Source of the DNA: Pseudonocardia sp. CNS-139
GTDB lineage: Bacteria > Actinomycetota > Actinomycetes > Mycobacteriales > Pseudonocardiaceae
Length of the DNA stretch: 47,602 bases
Assembly: GCA_001942415.1 (NCBI GenBank)
Contig: MKJX01000196.1
Coordinates: forward strand, 1-47,602
Direction: 5' to 3'
Below the pieces are notes generated by a model, which saw only the letters and a program-made list of their open reading frames with translations, was not told the origin of the DNA and ran no database searches. Made by a program: the position numbers and the translations under genes. Numbering within the stretch: the first letter of the stretch is position 1; every line of letters begins with the position of its first letter. This document shows positions 27,322 to 35,691 of this stretch, in pieces.

Positions 27322-27731
27322 CGGACGAGCTGGCCGGGCGGCCGCGTCGGCGGTCCCACCGGACCGCCGCCGAGGAAAGTCCGGACTCCGCAGGGCAGGG
27401 TGGTTGTCAACGGCAACCCGGGGCGACCCGCGGGAAAGTGCCACAGAGAACAGACCGCCTCGCACGCAGGTGCGGGGTAAGGGTGAAACGGTGGTGTAAG
27501 AGACCACCAGCACCCCGGGCGACCGGGGTGGCTCGGTAAACCCCACCCGGAGCAAGGTCAAGAGGTCCGGTCGCGAGACCGGGCTGCGCAGGCGTTCGAG
27601 GGCGGCCCGCCCGAGCCTGCGGGTAGACCGCACAGAGCCTGCCGGCGACGGCAGGCCGAGATGGATGGTCGCCGAACGGCGCGCCGTGAGGCGCCCGGGA
27701 ACAGGATCCGGCTTACAGGCCAGCTCGTCCG
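27322..27731 (+). ncRNA. rnpB: RNase P RNA, bacterial type A
   Basis: The catalytic RNA of RNase P, which trims the 5' leader of tRNA precursors. The ends pair as GGACGAGCTGGCC (27323-27335) with GGCCAGCTCGTCC (27718-27730), helix P1/P2. Universal segments occur in order: GAGGAAAGTCCGGACTCC (about 27372), ACAGAGAACAGACCGCC (27443-27459), GGGTAAGGGTGAAACGGTGG (27475-27494), GTAAGAGACCACCAG, GGTAGACCGCACAGAG, AGATGGATGGTC and GGATCCGGCTTACAGG near the 3' end. Reading frames within it are not genes. Both ends are set by the P1 pairing and are accurate to a few bases. Confidence 0.97.
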
Positions 27732-27811
27732 CCCTCGGCCTGTTGACCTGCGGTGCGGGAGGTCTCCCGGCGGGTCGGGCCATACTCGGCGCAGGCATGG
27801 GACGGGGGGCC

Positions 27812-28298
27812 ATGACGGAGTTCGAGCGTGGTGTCGACCGTGACCTGATGCGTCGGGTCGGCGCGGGATCCGGTGTCGTGGGCGGAGTGGCCGTCGGGCT
27901 CGGGTCGGCGCAGGTGGCTGTCGCCGTGGTCGTCGGGACCGGGCCGACGAGCCGGGAGAACGGCGTCGTCGTCGACGACCGCCCGTTCGTCGCAGAACTC
28001 GTCACGGGAGAGGTCGTCGATCTCGACGGCGGTCCGTTCGGGGGGGTTCCTGTCCCGCCCCGAGCCCGGTACGCCGGTGACGGTCGTGTCGTCGGACCTG
28101 ACGGGTCATCCGATCGGGATCGAGTCGTACGGGGGTGCCGTCGGCCTGCTCGCGGTGTGGACGGCGTTCGTGGTCGTGGTCGCGGTTGCGGCGGCAGTCT
28201 CCCTGAGGGCGTTCTCCGGGCTGCGGCACCGGTGGTCGGCGCGGATCGCCGCCGCCGTCGCGTTCCTGGCCGGCACGGTGGGTCTCTTCCTGGTGTAA
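27812..28298 (+). CDS. Membrane protein of unknown function (one frame break)
   Basis: About 161 residues from ATG 27812 (GGGGGG just upstream; ATG 27797 is possible). Membrane segments: about 15-40 (VGGVAVGLGSAQVAVAVVVG), 100-128 (GGAVGLLAVWTAFVVVVAVAAAVSL) and the very C-terminus (IAAAVAFLAGTVGLFLV). Between the first two is a soluble loop (VVVDDRPFVAELVTGEVVDLDGGPFGGFLSRPEPGTPVTVV). A frame change near 28040 joins the halves, with seven Gs in the run there. Not recognized. It directly follows rnpB on the same strand. Confidence 0.6.
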
Positions 28299-28354
28299 AG
28301 GCCGGTGTGGCGGGCGGCGGTCCGGCTGCGCGCCACGGGCGGAGAATCCTCGCC

Positions 28355-28750
28355 ATGTCCACCTCCCCGCCCGTGTGGCCCCCGCCCACGGACCTGCACG
28401 ACCTGGACCGCTACGTGCTCGACCTCGTGCACGGCTGGCGGGCGCGGCACGACCGGTTCGACGTCTCGGAGATCGCGTACGTCCGGACCAGCAGAGCCGC
28501 CGCGACGGGCGGGGCGGCGGTCGTCCCGAACCCGGGCGTGTATCTCATCCAGGTGTCCGGCAGGTTCACGGTCCCTGCGCACTCGAGGCGGCACGGGGCG
28601 CGCCCGCGGTCGGGCGAGGTGTCGTTGCCGTCGTGCACCATCGACGCGCGATCCGGCCGCCGTCTGGACGGCGGATGGGGCGGTCGGGCGATCGACATGT
28701 CCGCCCTCGGTGCGGTCCGCCGCCCGTCCCTGCCGGGTGAGGAGCGCTGA
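28355..28750 (+). CDS. Hypothetical protein, 131 residues
   Basis: Intact frame from ATG 28355 with GGAG about 11 nt upstream. The N-terminal part LHDLDRYVLDLVHGWRARHDRFDVSEIAYVRTS looks helical, then a beta-rich stretch (VVPNPGVYLIQVSGRFTVPAHSRRHG, SLPSCTIDARSGRRLDGGWGGRAIDMSALG). No membrane segment, signal peptide or known motif. The Tyr-Leu-Ile-Gln-Val-Ser-Gly-Arg-Phe core resembles a small PepSY/cystatin-like strand pair, but that is a guess. Confidence 0.65.
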   Translation: MSTSPPVWPPPTDLHDLDRYVLDLVHGWRARHDRFDVSEIAYVRTSRAAATGGAAVVPNPGVYLIQVSGRFTVPAHSRRHGARPRSGEVSLPSCTIDARSGRRLDGGWGGRAIDMSALGAVRRPSLPGEER

Positions 28751-28946
28751 ACGGACACGGGCGACGTGTCGCGAGCAGCAGCAGTAGTACGCGGTGACGA
28801 TGTCCGCGGGACCGCCGGCCGTTCACGCCGGCAGCAGGGGTCGGTTGTCCGCCGCAACGAAGGTGGGCTTCGATGTCCTCCTGCGATACGTCGGATCGCC
28901 CCTTTTGCAGCTACCGGCGGAATCGCGCCGGATCCAGGATCGATTC

Positions 28947-29675
28947 ATGATCGAGATTCGGGAGCTGAGCAAGTTCTACGGCGACCGCCAAGTGCTCCAC
29001 GGACTGTCGTTCCGTGCTCGTGCGGGCGAGGTCACCGCCTTTCTGGGGCCGAATGGGGCGGGCAAGTCCACGACGCTCAGAATCGCGCTCGGCCTGGCCG
29101 CGGCCGATTCCGGTGCGGTGACGTTCGACGGTGAGGCCTACGCCCGGCTGGCTCGCCCCGCGGCGACCGTCGGCTCGCTGCTCTCGCCCGAGTTCCTGCC
29201 TCCGCATCTGACGGGGAGACAGCACCTGCGCTGGTTCGCCGCCGCGTCGGCGCTGGAGCCGTCCCGGATCTCGGTCGTGCTCGACGTGGTGGAGATGGCG
29301 CAAGCGGCGGACAGGCGGATCGGCGACTACTCGCTGGGGATGCGGCAGCGCCTCGGCCTGGCCTGTGCGTTGCTCGGTGACCCGAGCCACCTGGTGCTGG
29401 ACGAGCCGGTCAACGGGCTCGATCCCGCCGGGGTGCGGTGGTTGCGGGACCTCCTGGCCGGGTTCGCCGAGGACGGTCGTGCGGTCCTGGTCTCCAGTCA
29501 TCTGCTCTCCGAGGTCGAGCTGCTGGCCGACCGCGTCGTCGTCATCAGCGAGGGGCGGCTCCTCGCGGACGGTCCGCTCGCGGACGTCACCGCCGGCACG
29601 AACCTGGAGGAGCAGTACCTGTCGCTGACCGAGAAGGCCCCGCAGGTCGAGAAGAGTGAGAGGCCGGAGCGTTGA
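28947..29675 (+). CDS. ABC exporter ATP-binding protein (CcmA/drug-resistance type)
   Basis: 242 residues from ATG 28947 (AGGA about 8 nt upstream). Walker A GPNGAGKST, Q-loop-equivalent SLLSPEFLPPHLTGRQHLRWFAAAS, signature YSLGMRQRLGLACALLG, Walker B LVLDEPVNGLDPAGVRWL and switch His in VLVSSHLLSEVELLADRV. This is the DRA/bacitracin-type exporter ATPase. The 3' end overlaps the permease start, and a LuxR/DesK two-component system follows, the usual partner for peptide-antibiotic or lantibiotic exporters. The bases here are less GC-extreme than in the neighbours and the frame is unbroken. Confidence 0.92.
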   Translation: MIEIRELSKFYGDRQVLHGLSFRARAGEVTAFLGPNGAGKSTTLRIALGLAAADSGAVTFDGEAYARLARPAATVGSLLSPEFLPPHLTGRQHLRWFAAASALEPSRISVVLDVVEMAQAADRRIGDYSLGMRQRLGLACALLGDPSHLVLDEPVNGLDPAGVRWLRDLLAGFAEDGRAVLVSSHLLSEVELLADRVVVISEGRLLADGPLADVTAGTNLEEQYLSLTEKAPQVEKSERPER

Positions 29676-30493
29676 GCGCTGTGGTCGCGGCCGGCGCGGC
29701 GCCGGCACCCGGTCTGCGTCACGCGCTCGCCGGGGAGATCGTCAAGGCCCGCTCCAGCCGCGGTCTGCGTGTCATCCTGCTGGTTGCGCTGTTGATCTCG
29801 GTCGGCCTCACCGCGCTCGTGGTCGTCGGAGGAGGTGCGAGCGCGCTGCACGAGCGGCAGACGGCGGGAGAGGCCGGCAGCCCCTACGAGGTGCTGTTCT
29901 TCGGTCCGGCGCTGGGCGTGTGGGCGTACACCTTCTTCGCCGCACACTTCGTGGCCGGGGAGTTCCACCACGGGATGATCACCTACTCGCTGGCGGCCGT
30001 TCCGGTGCGGCACCGGCTCCTGATCTCCAAGCTGATCATCGTCGCCTGTGTGGGGCTGGTGGCGGGGGTGGCGATCTCGTTGGTCAACTTCGGCATCACC
30101 CAGGGCGCCCTGCTGTCGGCCGGGTACCCGGTCCTGTCCCTCGGCGACCCGGCTCTGGTGCGCGTGGTGCTGGTCTACGTACCCGCGCAAATGGCCGTGT
30201 GGGGGACGATCGTCATGTCGCTGGCCGCCGTCCTGCGATCGACGGCTCCGTCAGTGGTCGTCGTCTTCCTCGGTTCGCTGCTGCCGGTGGCGGTCGCCCC
30301 GATGCTGCCCGCGGTGTGGGGCGAGAGCGTGCCGCGATGGATGCCGGGTGCGCTCATCGAGAGTGTGGCGGGCCTCGCTGTCCCCGGATCGCCCGGATAT
30401 CTCCCGCCGGCTGTCGCGGTCCCGGTGTTGCTCATCTGGTTGGTGGTCTTCCTCGCCATCGCATTGCGTACCTTCACCCGCCGCGATGCCTGA
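29672..30493 (+). CDS. ABC-2 family exporter permease
   Basis: 273 residues from TTG 29672 (TTGA overlap). Six hydrophobic segments can be picked out: ~32-52, ~78-95, 122-142 (VACVGLVAGVAISLVNFGI), 165-190 (VYVPAQMAVWGTIVMSLAAVL), 197-217 (VVVVFLGSLLPVAVAPML) and 245-265 (VAVPVLLIWLVVFLAIAL). The motif HFVAGEFHHGMITYSLAAVPVRHRLLISKLI is typical of ABC-2 permeases of this type. Works with the upstream ATPase; the exported substrate is unknown. Confidence 0.88.
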   Translation: MSAVVAAGAAPAPGLRHALAGEIVKARSSRGLRVILLVALLISVGLTALVVVGGGASALHERQTAGEAGSPYEVLFFGPALGVWAYTFFAAHFVAGEFHHGMITYSLAAVPVRHRLLISKLIIVACVGLVAGVAISLVNFGITQGALLSAGYPVLSLGDPALVRVVLVYVPAQMAVWGTIVMSLAAVLRSTAPSVVVVFLGSLLPVAVAPMLPAVWGESVPRWMPGALIESVAGLAVPGSPGYLPPAVAVPVLLIWLVVFLAIALRTFTRRDA

Positions 30494-30577
30494 CGCCGGC
30501 CGACGCCGCGCTGTCCGGTGTCAGAATGCGGATGTGGAACGTGGCGCCCGGCGCGTGGCCCGCCGGAGGAAGGCCGG

Positions 30578-31225
30578 ATGATCCGTCTGGTCATCGTCGA
30601 CGACGAGCCGATGGTCTGCGAGCACCTGCGCACCATCGTCGGATCGGCCGAGGACATCGATGTCGTCGGGATCGCGCACGACGGCGCGGAGGCGCTCGAG
30701 ACGGTGGTGCGTCGCAGCCCGGACGTGGTCCTCATGGACCTGCGCATGCCCGGTGTCGACGGCCTCACGGCGACGGCCCGGATGGCGGCGTTGCCCGACC
30801 CGCCGATCGTGGTCGTGCTGACGACCTTCGAGGCCGACGACTACGTGCTTCGGGCGCTCCGCGCCGGGGCCGCGGGGTTCCTGCTCAAGTCCACGCCGCC
30901 CGAGGACCTCATCGGCCTGGTCCGGGTGGCCGCGGACGGTCACGCCGTCCTCTCGCCGAAGGTCGTGACGCGTCTGGTCGCCGCCTCGTCCCGGGCGCAG
31001 GTTCGTGCCGAGGAGGCCAGAGGGCGGCTGACCCGGTTGACGGATCGTGAGCTCGACGTGCTGCGTCTGCTCGGCGCGGGCCTGGCGAACGCGGACATCG
31101 CACGCGAGCTCTTCCTGTCCGAGGCCACGGTCAAGAGCTACGTCTCGCGGATGCTGGACAAGCTCGGTTGCGCGAACCGCACCCAGGCCGGGCTGCTCGC
31201 CGTCGAGGCCGGACTGGCGAGATGA
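30578..31225 (+). CDS. NarL/LuxR-family response regulator
   Basis: 215 residues from ATG 30578 with GGAGGAAGG upstream. Receiver domain: LVIVDDEPMVCEHL (acidic pocket DDE), phospho-Asp in DVVLMDLRMPGVDGL, VLTTFEADDYVLRALRAGAAGFLLKSTPPEDL (Thr/Lys switch). Effector: LTDRELDVLRLLGAGLANADIARELFLSEATVKSYVSRMLDKLGCANRTQAGLLA. It is coupled to the kinase by an ATGA overlap and follows the ABC exporter by 84 bp, so it probably controls that exporter in response to an envelope or antibiotic signal. Confidence 0.94.
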   Translation: MIRLVIVDDEPMVCEHLRTIVGSAEDIDVVGIAHDGAEALETVVRRSPDVVLMDLRMPGVDGLTATARMAALPDPPIVVVLTTFEADDYVLRALRAGAAGFLLKSTPPEDLIGLVRVAADGHAVLSPKVVTRLVAASSRAQVRAEEARGRLTRLTDRELDVLRLLGAGLANADIARELFLSEATVKSYVSRMLDKLGCANRTQAGLLAVEAGLAR

Positions 31226-32493
31226 CCTCGGCCGACCCGCGGCCGAGTGCACCTTCGCCGGCTCCGCCGACGTTCCCGGTACGGAAGCCGGCATGGAACG
31301 AGACCCGGGTGCTGGTGATCGTCGCCCTGGCCCTGGCGGTCCTGGACTCGGCCATCCACCTCGCCGGCCCACCCACCACCGGGTGGGCCGGAATACCGGT
31401 GCTGCTCGTCGTGGGGCTCGTTCTCGACGGTGCCGTGCCCTTCCTGCCCCGCTGTCCCCGTGTGGTCGCCGGGCTCGCGATGCTGGCCGTGGCCGCGATC
31501 GCGGTCTCCGAGATGGTCTCGCCCGGGCTGCTGATCCCGGCGGAACCGATCACCCAGGTGCGCATTCCGACGGCGGTCACGCTCATCGTCTGGTACCAGG
31601 TGCGCTACCGCGACCACGGCACCTCCCTCGCAGTGGTGTCGGTGCTGACCGTGCTCGGGGCGCAGCTGTGGAGCCCCACGTGGGACGTGACACCCACCGG
31701 TCTGCTGGGCACCCTGGTCCCCGCACTGCTCGCCCTGTACTTCCGCAGCCGGTCGGAACTGCTCCAGTCCCTGCGAGACCGGGCCGAACGCTCGGAGCGG
31801 GAAGCCCGGCTACTGGCCGAACACGCCCGTCACGAGGAACGCCGTCGCCTTGCGACGGAGATGCACGATGTCGTCAGTCACCGGATCAGCCTCATCGTGC
31901 TGCAGGCAGGCGCTCTCGGCGTGAAATCCCCGAGCGCAGAGGTCCGGGACGCCGTTGAGGACATTCGGACGACCGGCATCCAGGCGTTGGAGGAACTCCG
32001 TGAGGTGGTCGGGGTTCTCCGCGGCGACATCGCGGGCGACATCACCGAGAAACGGCGCGTCTCGGGTGGGGGCCGGAGGCGACCGGCAGACCTCGACCTG
32101 GCCACCCTCGTCGCGGAGAGCCAGGCCGTCGGTGTCCCCGTCGAGCTGCGTGTCGAGGGCGATCTCGACGGCGACGGCGCTGCCGCCGTCCCCGTGCCGG
32201 TCCAGCGAACCGTGTACCGCGTGGTCCAAGAAGGCCTGACCAACGTGCGCAAGCACGCGCCCGGCGCCGACGTCCGCGTGACGCTCACCTGCACGCAGAC
32301 CGGCGTCGAAGTCCTCGTACAGGACACCGGGACGACCTCGGAGACGCACGCCGTGCTCGCCGACTCGGGCTCCGGTGTCGGCCTGGCCGGGTTGCGACAG
32401 CGGGTGGAGTCGTTCGGCGGCACGCTGGACAGCGGCCCGTTCGACGGCGGGTTCCGGCTCCGCGCCGTCCTCCCGGCAGGCAATCGCCAATAG
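31222..32493 (+). CDS. Sensor histidine kinase, DesK/LiaS-like (HisKA_3)
   Basis: 423 residues. N-terminal membrane part with five or six segments (about residues 28-175), a coiled coil (RSELLQSLRDRAERSEREARLLAEHARHEERR), the phosphoacceptor LATEMHDVVSHRISLIVLQAG (His in MHDVVSH) and the HATPase domain: VVQEGLTNVRKHAPGADVRVTL (N box), VLVQDTGT and SGVGLAGLRQRVESFGGTLDSG (G box). It should phosphorylate the response regulator encoded just before it. No extracellular sensing domain is visible, so the signal is probably sensed in the membrane. Confidence 0.94.
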   Translation: MTSADPRPSAPSPAPPTFPVRKPAWNETRVLVIVALALAVLDSAIHLAGPPTTGWAGIPVLLVVGLVLDGAVPFLPRCPRVVAGLAMLAVAAIAVSEMVSPGLLIPAEPITQVRIPTAVTLIVWYQVRYRDHGTSLAVVSVLTVLGAQLWSPTWDVTPTGLLGTLVPALLALYFRSRSELLQSLRDRAERSEREARLLAEHARHEERRRLATEMHDVVSHRISLIVLQAGALGVKSPSAEVRDAVEDIRTTGIQALEELREVVGVLRGDIAGDITEKRRVSGGGRRRPADLDLATLVAESQAVGVPVELRVEGDLDGDGAAAVPVPVQRTVYRVVQEGLTNVRKHAPGADVRVTLTCTQTGVEVLVQDTGTTSETHAVLADSGSGVGLAGLRQRVESFGGTLDSGPFDGGFRLRAVLPAGNRQ

Positions 32494-32601
32494 AGCTCAG
32501 CGCGCCCGCGCGATTAGCCCTTACCCACCGAACGATGAAACAGTCCACTACTTTAGTTGCGACTCAGCCGGTTCTGGCAGGTGGCAGCGAGGCCTGGGCC
32601 G

Positions 32602-32607
32602 TATCGT
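32602..32607 (+). promoter_or_regulatory. -10 element of a leaderless promoter
   Basis: TATCGT, then 6 nt, then ATG 32614; no ribosome binding site. Confidence 0.5.
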
Positions 32608-32613
32608 CCAGGC

Positions 32614-32778
32614 ATGGCCAACAACAGTGGTAAGAGCAGCGGCGCCAAGAAGGCTCCGATCGGTGCGGGAATCGGTCTCGTCCTTGGAGTAGTCGTGAGC
32701 GCGATGACCGGACAATGGTGGCTCGTCGGCGTCGGTCTCGTTCTCGGCGCGGGCGCCGGAGCAATCGCTGCACGGTGA
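32614..32778 (+). CDS. Small membrane protein, 54 residues
   Basis: MANNSGKSSGAKKAPIGAGI, then two glycine-rich hydrophobic stretches (GLVLGVVVSAMTG and WWLVGVGLVLGAGAGAIAA). The basic N-terminus and two short helices suggest an inner-membrane hairpin. Similar small 'glycine zipper-like' proteins are common in actinobacteria and have no assigned function. A TATCGT hexamer sits 6 nt before the ATG, so the message is probably leaderless and monocistronic. Confidence 0.7.
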   Translation: MANNSGKSSGAKKAPIGAGIGLVLGVVVSAMTGQWWLVGVGLVLGAGAGAIAAR

Positions 32779-32939
32779 CGGGAGAAATGCGCTGCGCTGT
32801 CGGGTCGGCCTGGACGACCTTGCGCTGAGTCCGGCCGCGCCGGCCGTGTGGGGTCGGCTGCAGTCGTAGAGCCCCCGCCCGGCGCCGCCTGCCCGTCGCC
32901 GGCGCCGTCGCGTTCAGACAGAGGCGTGCGGGTCCCCGG

Positions 32940-33543
32940 CCTGTGCGGGCCGGCCGGTCGCCTGCGCGGCCGGCCTGATCACGTGCTGGCGTCGATGTTC
33001 CACCCGGAGGGCGAGCCGCTCCCGGTCGACGCCCTGATCGCGCCGCGGGTGGAACCGGAGGTCGCGTTCGTGCTGGCGGAGCTGTTGCAGGGGCCCGGGG
33101 TGGCCCGTCGCGGAGGTGCTGGCCGCGACCGCCTTCCTCCTGCCGGCCCTGGAGGTCATCGACTCCCGGATCGACGGGTGGCGCATCCGCATCGCCGACA
33201 CCGTCGCCGACAACGCCTCCTCGGCCCGTGTCGTGCTCGGCGGGACGCGCAATCGATCGCGGACGTCGACCCTCGCCTCATCGGGGTCGTCCTGCGGCGC
33301 AACGGCGAGGTGGTGGAGACCGGCGCGAGCGGGGCGGTGCTCGGCAACCCGGCCTACGCCCTGGCCTGGCTGGCGAACACGATCGCCGCGCACGGCGGCG
33401 TGCTCCGGCCGGGCGACGTGATCATGCCCGGGACCTGTACGCGCGCGGTCGAGGTGGCTCCGGGCGACACCGTCCGGGCCGACTTCGACCGGCTCGGCCA
33501 CGTCTCGGTGGCGTTCGGCCGGACCGAGGGGAGCACGGCATGA
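32940..33543 (+). pseudogene. 2-keto-4-pentenoate hydratase / 4-oxalocrotonate decarboxylase family, N-terminally truncated (two further frame breaks)
   Basis: Only the C-terminal two thirds of this ~260-residue family are found: [26 protein letters not shown] (nt ~33000), [46 protein letters not shown], and [50 protein letters not shown]. The first ~80 residues, which hold GHKIGLTS-type motifs, are absent upstream. Frames change near 33104 and 33245. The stop overlaps the next start (ATGA). The family hydrates 2-hydroxypenta-2,4-dienoate or decarboxylates 4-oxalocrotonate after meta-cleavage of catechols. As it stands it cannot make a complete enzyme. Confidence 0.7.
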
Positions 33544-34260
33544 GCCTCACCGACACCGTCGTCGACGAGCTGGCGGACCGCCTCGACGAGGCCGCGACCA
33601 CCCGCCGCCCGATCGCCGCCGTCACCAAGGAGGCCGACCTCGAGCTCACCGACGCCTATCGGGTGCAGGCCGCCCTCGTGCGGCGGCGGTTGCGCCGGGG
33701 CGAGCGGGTGGTCGGCGGGAAGCTCGGGCTCACCAGCCGGGCCAAGCAGTGGGCGATGGCGTCGACCAGCCGCTGTACGCCTTCGTGACGAGCGGGATGG
33801 CGGACGGGGCCGCTCTCGACCTCGACGAGCTGATCCACCCGCGGGTCGAACCGGAGATCGCGTCCGTGCTCGGCGAGCCGGTCGAGGGGCCCGGGGTCAC
33901 GGTCGCGGACGTGCTCGCGGCCACCCGTTACGTGTGCCCTGCGCTCGACGTGATCGACAGCCGCTACGAGGCTTCTCCTTCACCCATCTCGACGCGGTCG
34001 CCGACAACGCCTCCTCGGCCGCGTTCGCGCTGGGGGCCGACTACGCCGCGCCTCCGCGCGATCTCGCGCTAGCCGGTTGTGTCCCGGAGGTCGACGGGCA
34101 GGTGGTCGACTCCGCGGCCTTCAGCTCGTCGCCGCAGGTGGCAGGAGCCAGGATGGGTCGTGCGGTCGGGCGGGCTCACCGCGCCGATGCCTCCGGCGCC
34201 GGGGCGCATGGTCGCGGCAACGATCAGCGGGCTCGGCAGCGTCACGCTCGCGGCCGGTAG
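33540..34260 (+). pseudogene. 2-keto-4-pentenoate hydratase / 4-oxalocrotonate decarboxylase family, second copy (three frame breaks and an internal gap)
   Basis: Begins intact with ATG 33540: MSLTDTVVDELADRLDEAATTRRPIAAVTKEADLELTDAYRVQAALVRRRLRRGERVVGGKLGLTSRA, the part the first copy lacks. Then [58 protein letters not shown] follow after frame changes near 33755 and 33970. Between VDGQVVDSA (34110) and WVVRSGGLTAPM (34160) about 20 residues that hold the family's AAVLGHPA..VAWLA motif are missing, so this is more than a one-base error. The end ISGLGSVTLAAG reaches about 34257. Probably a decaying gene, unless the assembly dropped a segment. Confidence 0.65.
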
Positions 34261-34274
34261 GACAGGAGGCACAG

Positions 34275-34466
34275 ATGCCGTTCATCCAGGTGACCATGGG
34301 CGCCGGCCGCACCCCCGAGCGGAAGGAGCGGCTGCTGCGGGCGGCGGCCGACGCGGTCGAGGTCCCCGAGTCGTCCGTGCGGGTGTGGATCGTGGAACCT
34401 CCCGCCGCGGACGTGCTGGTCGGCGGCGAGACGCTGGCCGAGAAGCAGGCCAGGGCGGTCGGGTAG
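34275..34466 (+). CDS. 4-oxalocrotonate tautomerase family protein
   Basis: 63 residues from ATG 34275 with a strong AGGAGG about 6 nt upstream. MPFIQVTMGAGRTPERKERLLRAAADAV gives the catalytic N-terminal Pro after Met removal, and VPESSVRVWIVEPPAADVLVGGETLAEK follows. Compared with typical 4-OT proteins about five residues are missing between the helix (AADAV) and the VPESSVRVWI strand. It may still fold, because small tautomerases vary there. It isomerizes 2-hydroxymuconate in catechol meta-cleavage; its position behind the two hydratase copies fits that pathway. Confidence 0.78.
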   Translation: MPFIQVTMGAGRTPERKERLLRAAADAVEVPESSVRVWIVEPPAADVLVGGETLAEKQARAVG

Positions 34467-34468
34467 CC

Positions 34469-35206
34469 GTGGCCCGGTTCGTGTTGGTGCACGGCGCCTG
34501 GCACGGGGCGTGGTGCTGGGCCGGCCAGATCGACACGCTGCGCCGGCGCGGCCACGACGCCGTCGCCGTGTCGCTGCCCTCGGACGAGGTCGGGGCCGGC
34601 GCGGCGGAGTACGCCCGGGTCGTCGCCGACGCCGTGCGGGAACCGGGCGGCGACGTGGTGGTCGGGCACTCGTTGGCCGGGCTGGCCCTGCCGCTGGTGC
34701 CGGGGCTCGTCGACGTGCGGGCCCTGGTGTACCTCGCGGCCCTGCTGCCCCGGCCGGGGATGTCGTGGCGCGAGCAGCTGGTGCAGGACCGGCCGATGAC
34801 GGACTGGTTCCTCGCCGAGGCGCTGCCCCACCAGGCCAGGGACGCCCAGGGCCGCAGCTCGTGGCCGCCGCACACGGCCGTGGAGCTGTTCTTCCACGAC
34901 TGCGCGCCGGACGTCGCCGCGGCGGCGGCGGCCCGCCTGCGGCCGCAGGCCCTGACACCCGTCGTGGAGACCAGCCCGCTGACCGCCTTTCCCGGCGTCG
35001 CCTCGGCCTACGTCGGCTGCCGCGCGGACCGCGGGATATCGGGGGCGTGGGCGGCCGCGGCCGCCCGGGAGCGGCTCGGCGTTGACGTGACCTGGATCCC
35101 GGGGTCGCACAGCCCCTTCCTCGCGGCCCCCGACGGGCTCGCGGCGGTGCTCGAGCGGCTCGCGCTCAGCGCACCGGAACCGACCCGCGAACGGAGGAAC
35201 CGGTGA
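34469..35206 (+). CDS. Alpha/beta hydrolase, small esterase (SABP2/EstC-like)
   Basis: 245 residues from GTG 34469, intact. RFVLVHGAWHGAWCWAGQIDTLRRRGHDAVAVSLP is the classic start of the plant methylesterase/hydroxynitrile-lyase-like group (oxyanion HGAWHG). The nucleophile is in VVVGHSLAGLALPL (Ser in GHSLA), a cap region follows (WREQLVQDRPMTDWFL), and the His is in WIPGSHSPFLAAPDGLA. It probably hydrolyses a small ester. Located 2 bp after the tautomerase stop, it may once have belonged to the aromatic pathway. Confidence 0.85.
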   Translation: MARFVLVHGAWHGAWCWAGQIDTLRRRGHDAVAVSLPSDEVGAGAAEYARVVADAVREPGGDVVVGHSLAGLALPLVPGLVDVRALVYLAALLPRPGMSWREQLVQDRPMTDWFLAEALPHQARDAQGRSSWPPHTAVELFFHDCAPDVAAAAAARLRPQALTPVVETSPLTAFPGVASAYVGCRADRGISGAWAAAAARERLGVDVTWIPGSHSPFLAAPDGLAAVLERLALSAPEPTRERRNR

Positions 35207-35258
35207 TGACGTCGACGGCGTCCCACCGCAGCGGCCCGGCCGTGACGGCTCCCGCCCT

Positions 35259-35411
35259 GTGAGCGAGGTCGAGCAGTTCCTCGACCGCGAGGCGCATCTG
35301 CTCGACGTCTGGCCGGCCGCGGCCCGCGTGCCGGCTCGGAGAGCCGGGACCCGCGCACCAGCTCTGCGCCAAGCCGGGCCTGGTCCCGGTCCCGTCCGGG
35401 GCGGCCGGTGA
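35259..35411 (+). pseudogene. Possible fragment of a ring-hydroxylating dioxygenase beta subunit
   Basis: From GTG 35259 the first 16 residues (VSEVEQFLDREAHLLD) read like the N-terminus of aromatic-ring dioxygenase small subunits (E-V-E-Q-F-L-x-R-E-A-x-L-L-D). The reading then becomes Pro/Ala/Arg-rich without the expected DEWLALFADDVRYW-type continuation and stops at 35411. The interval from here to 35691 shows no recognizable gene in any frame. The match is short, but it fits with the aromatic genes just upstream. Confidence 0.35.
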
Positions 35412-35691
35412 CGCCGTGGTCGGGCCGCTCCGCAACCCCTGCATCCAGCGCTCCTACCTCGCCGACACGGACCGGCCGGCCGGCGAGCTGGCCCGGTCGG
35501 CGGGCCTCCACACCTCCGTCGGCGCCACCGCGATCCGGCGGTTCCTGCGCCCGCTGACCTGGCAGAACGCTCCGCAGGCCGGGCTGCCGCCGGAGCTGCG
35601 CGACGGACCGGCGGACCTGCCGCGCAGGGTCGACGGAAGGTTCGAGCCGCACCCGCGCCGGCGTCCGTCGTGAGCCGTCCCGGAGCGGGGC

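Noticed and set aside
27475..27500. Small reading frames inside the rnpB region, including one starting at 27661
   Set aside because: The whole interval is RNase P RNA by conserved segments and end pairing; coding there is not expected.
35416..35673. 85-codon plus-strand frame after the dioxygenase-like fragment
   Set aside because: No ribosome binding site or family resemblance; its start lies inside a longer noncoding stretch.
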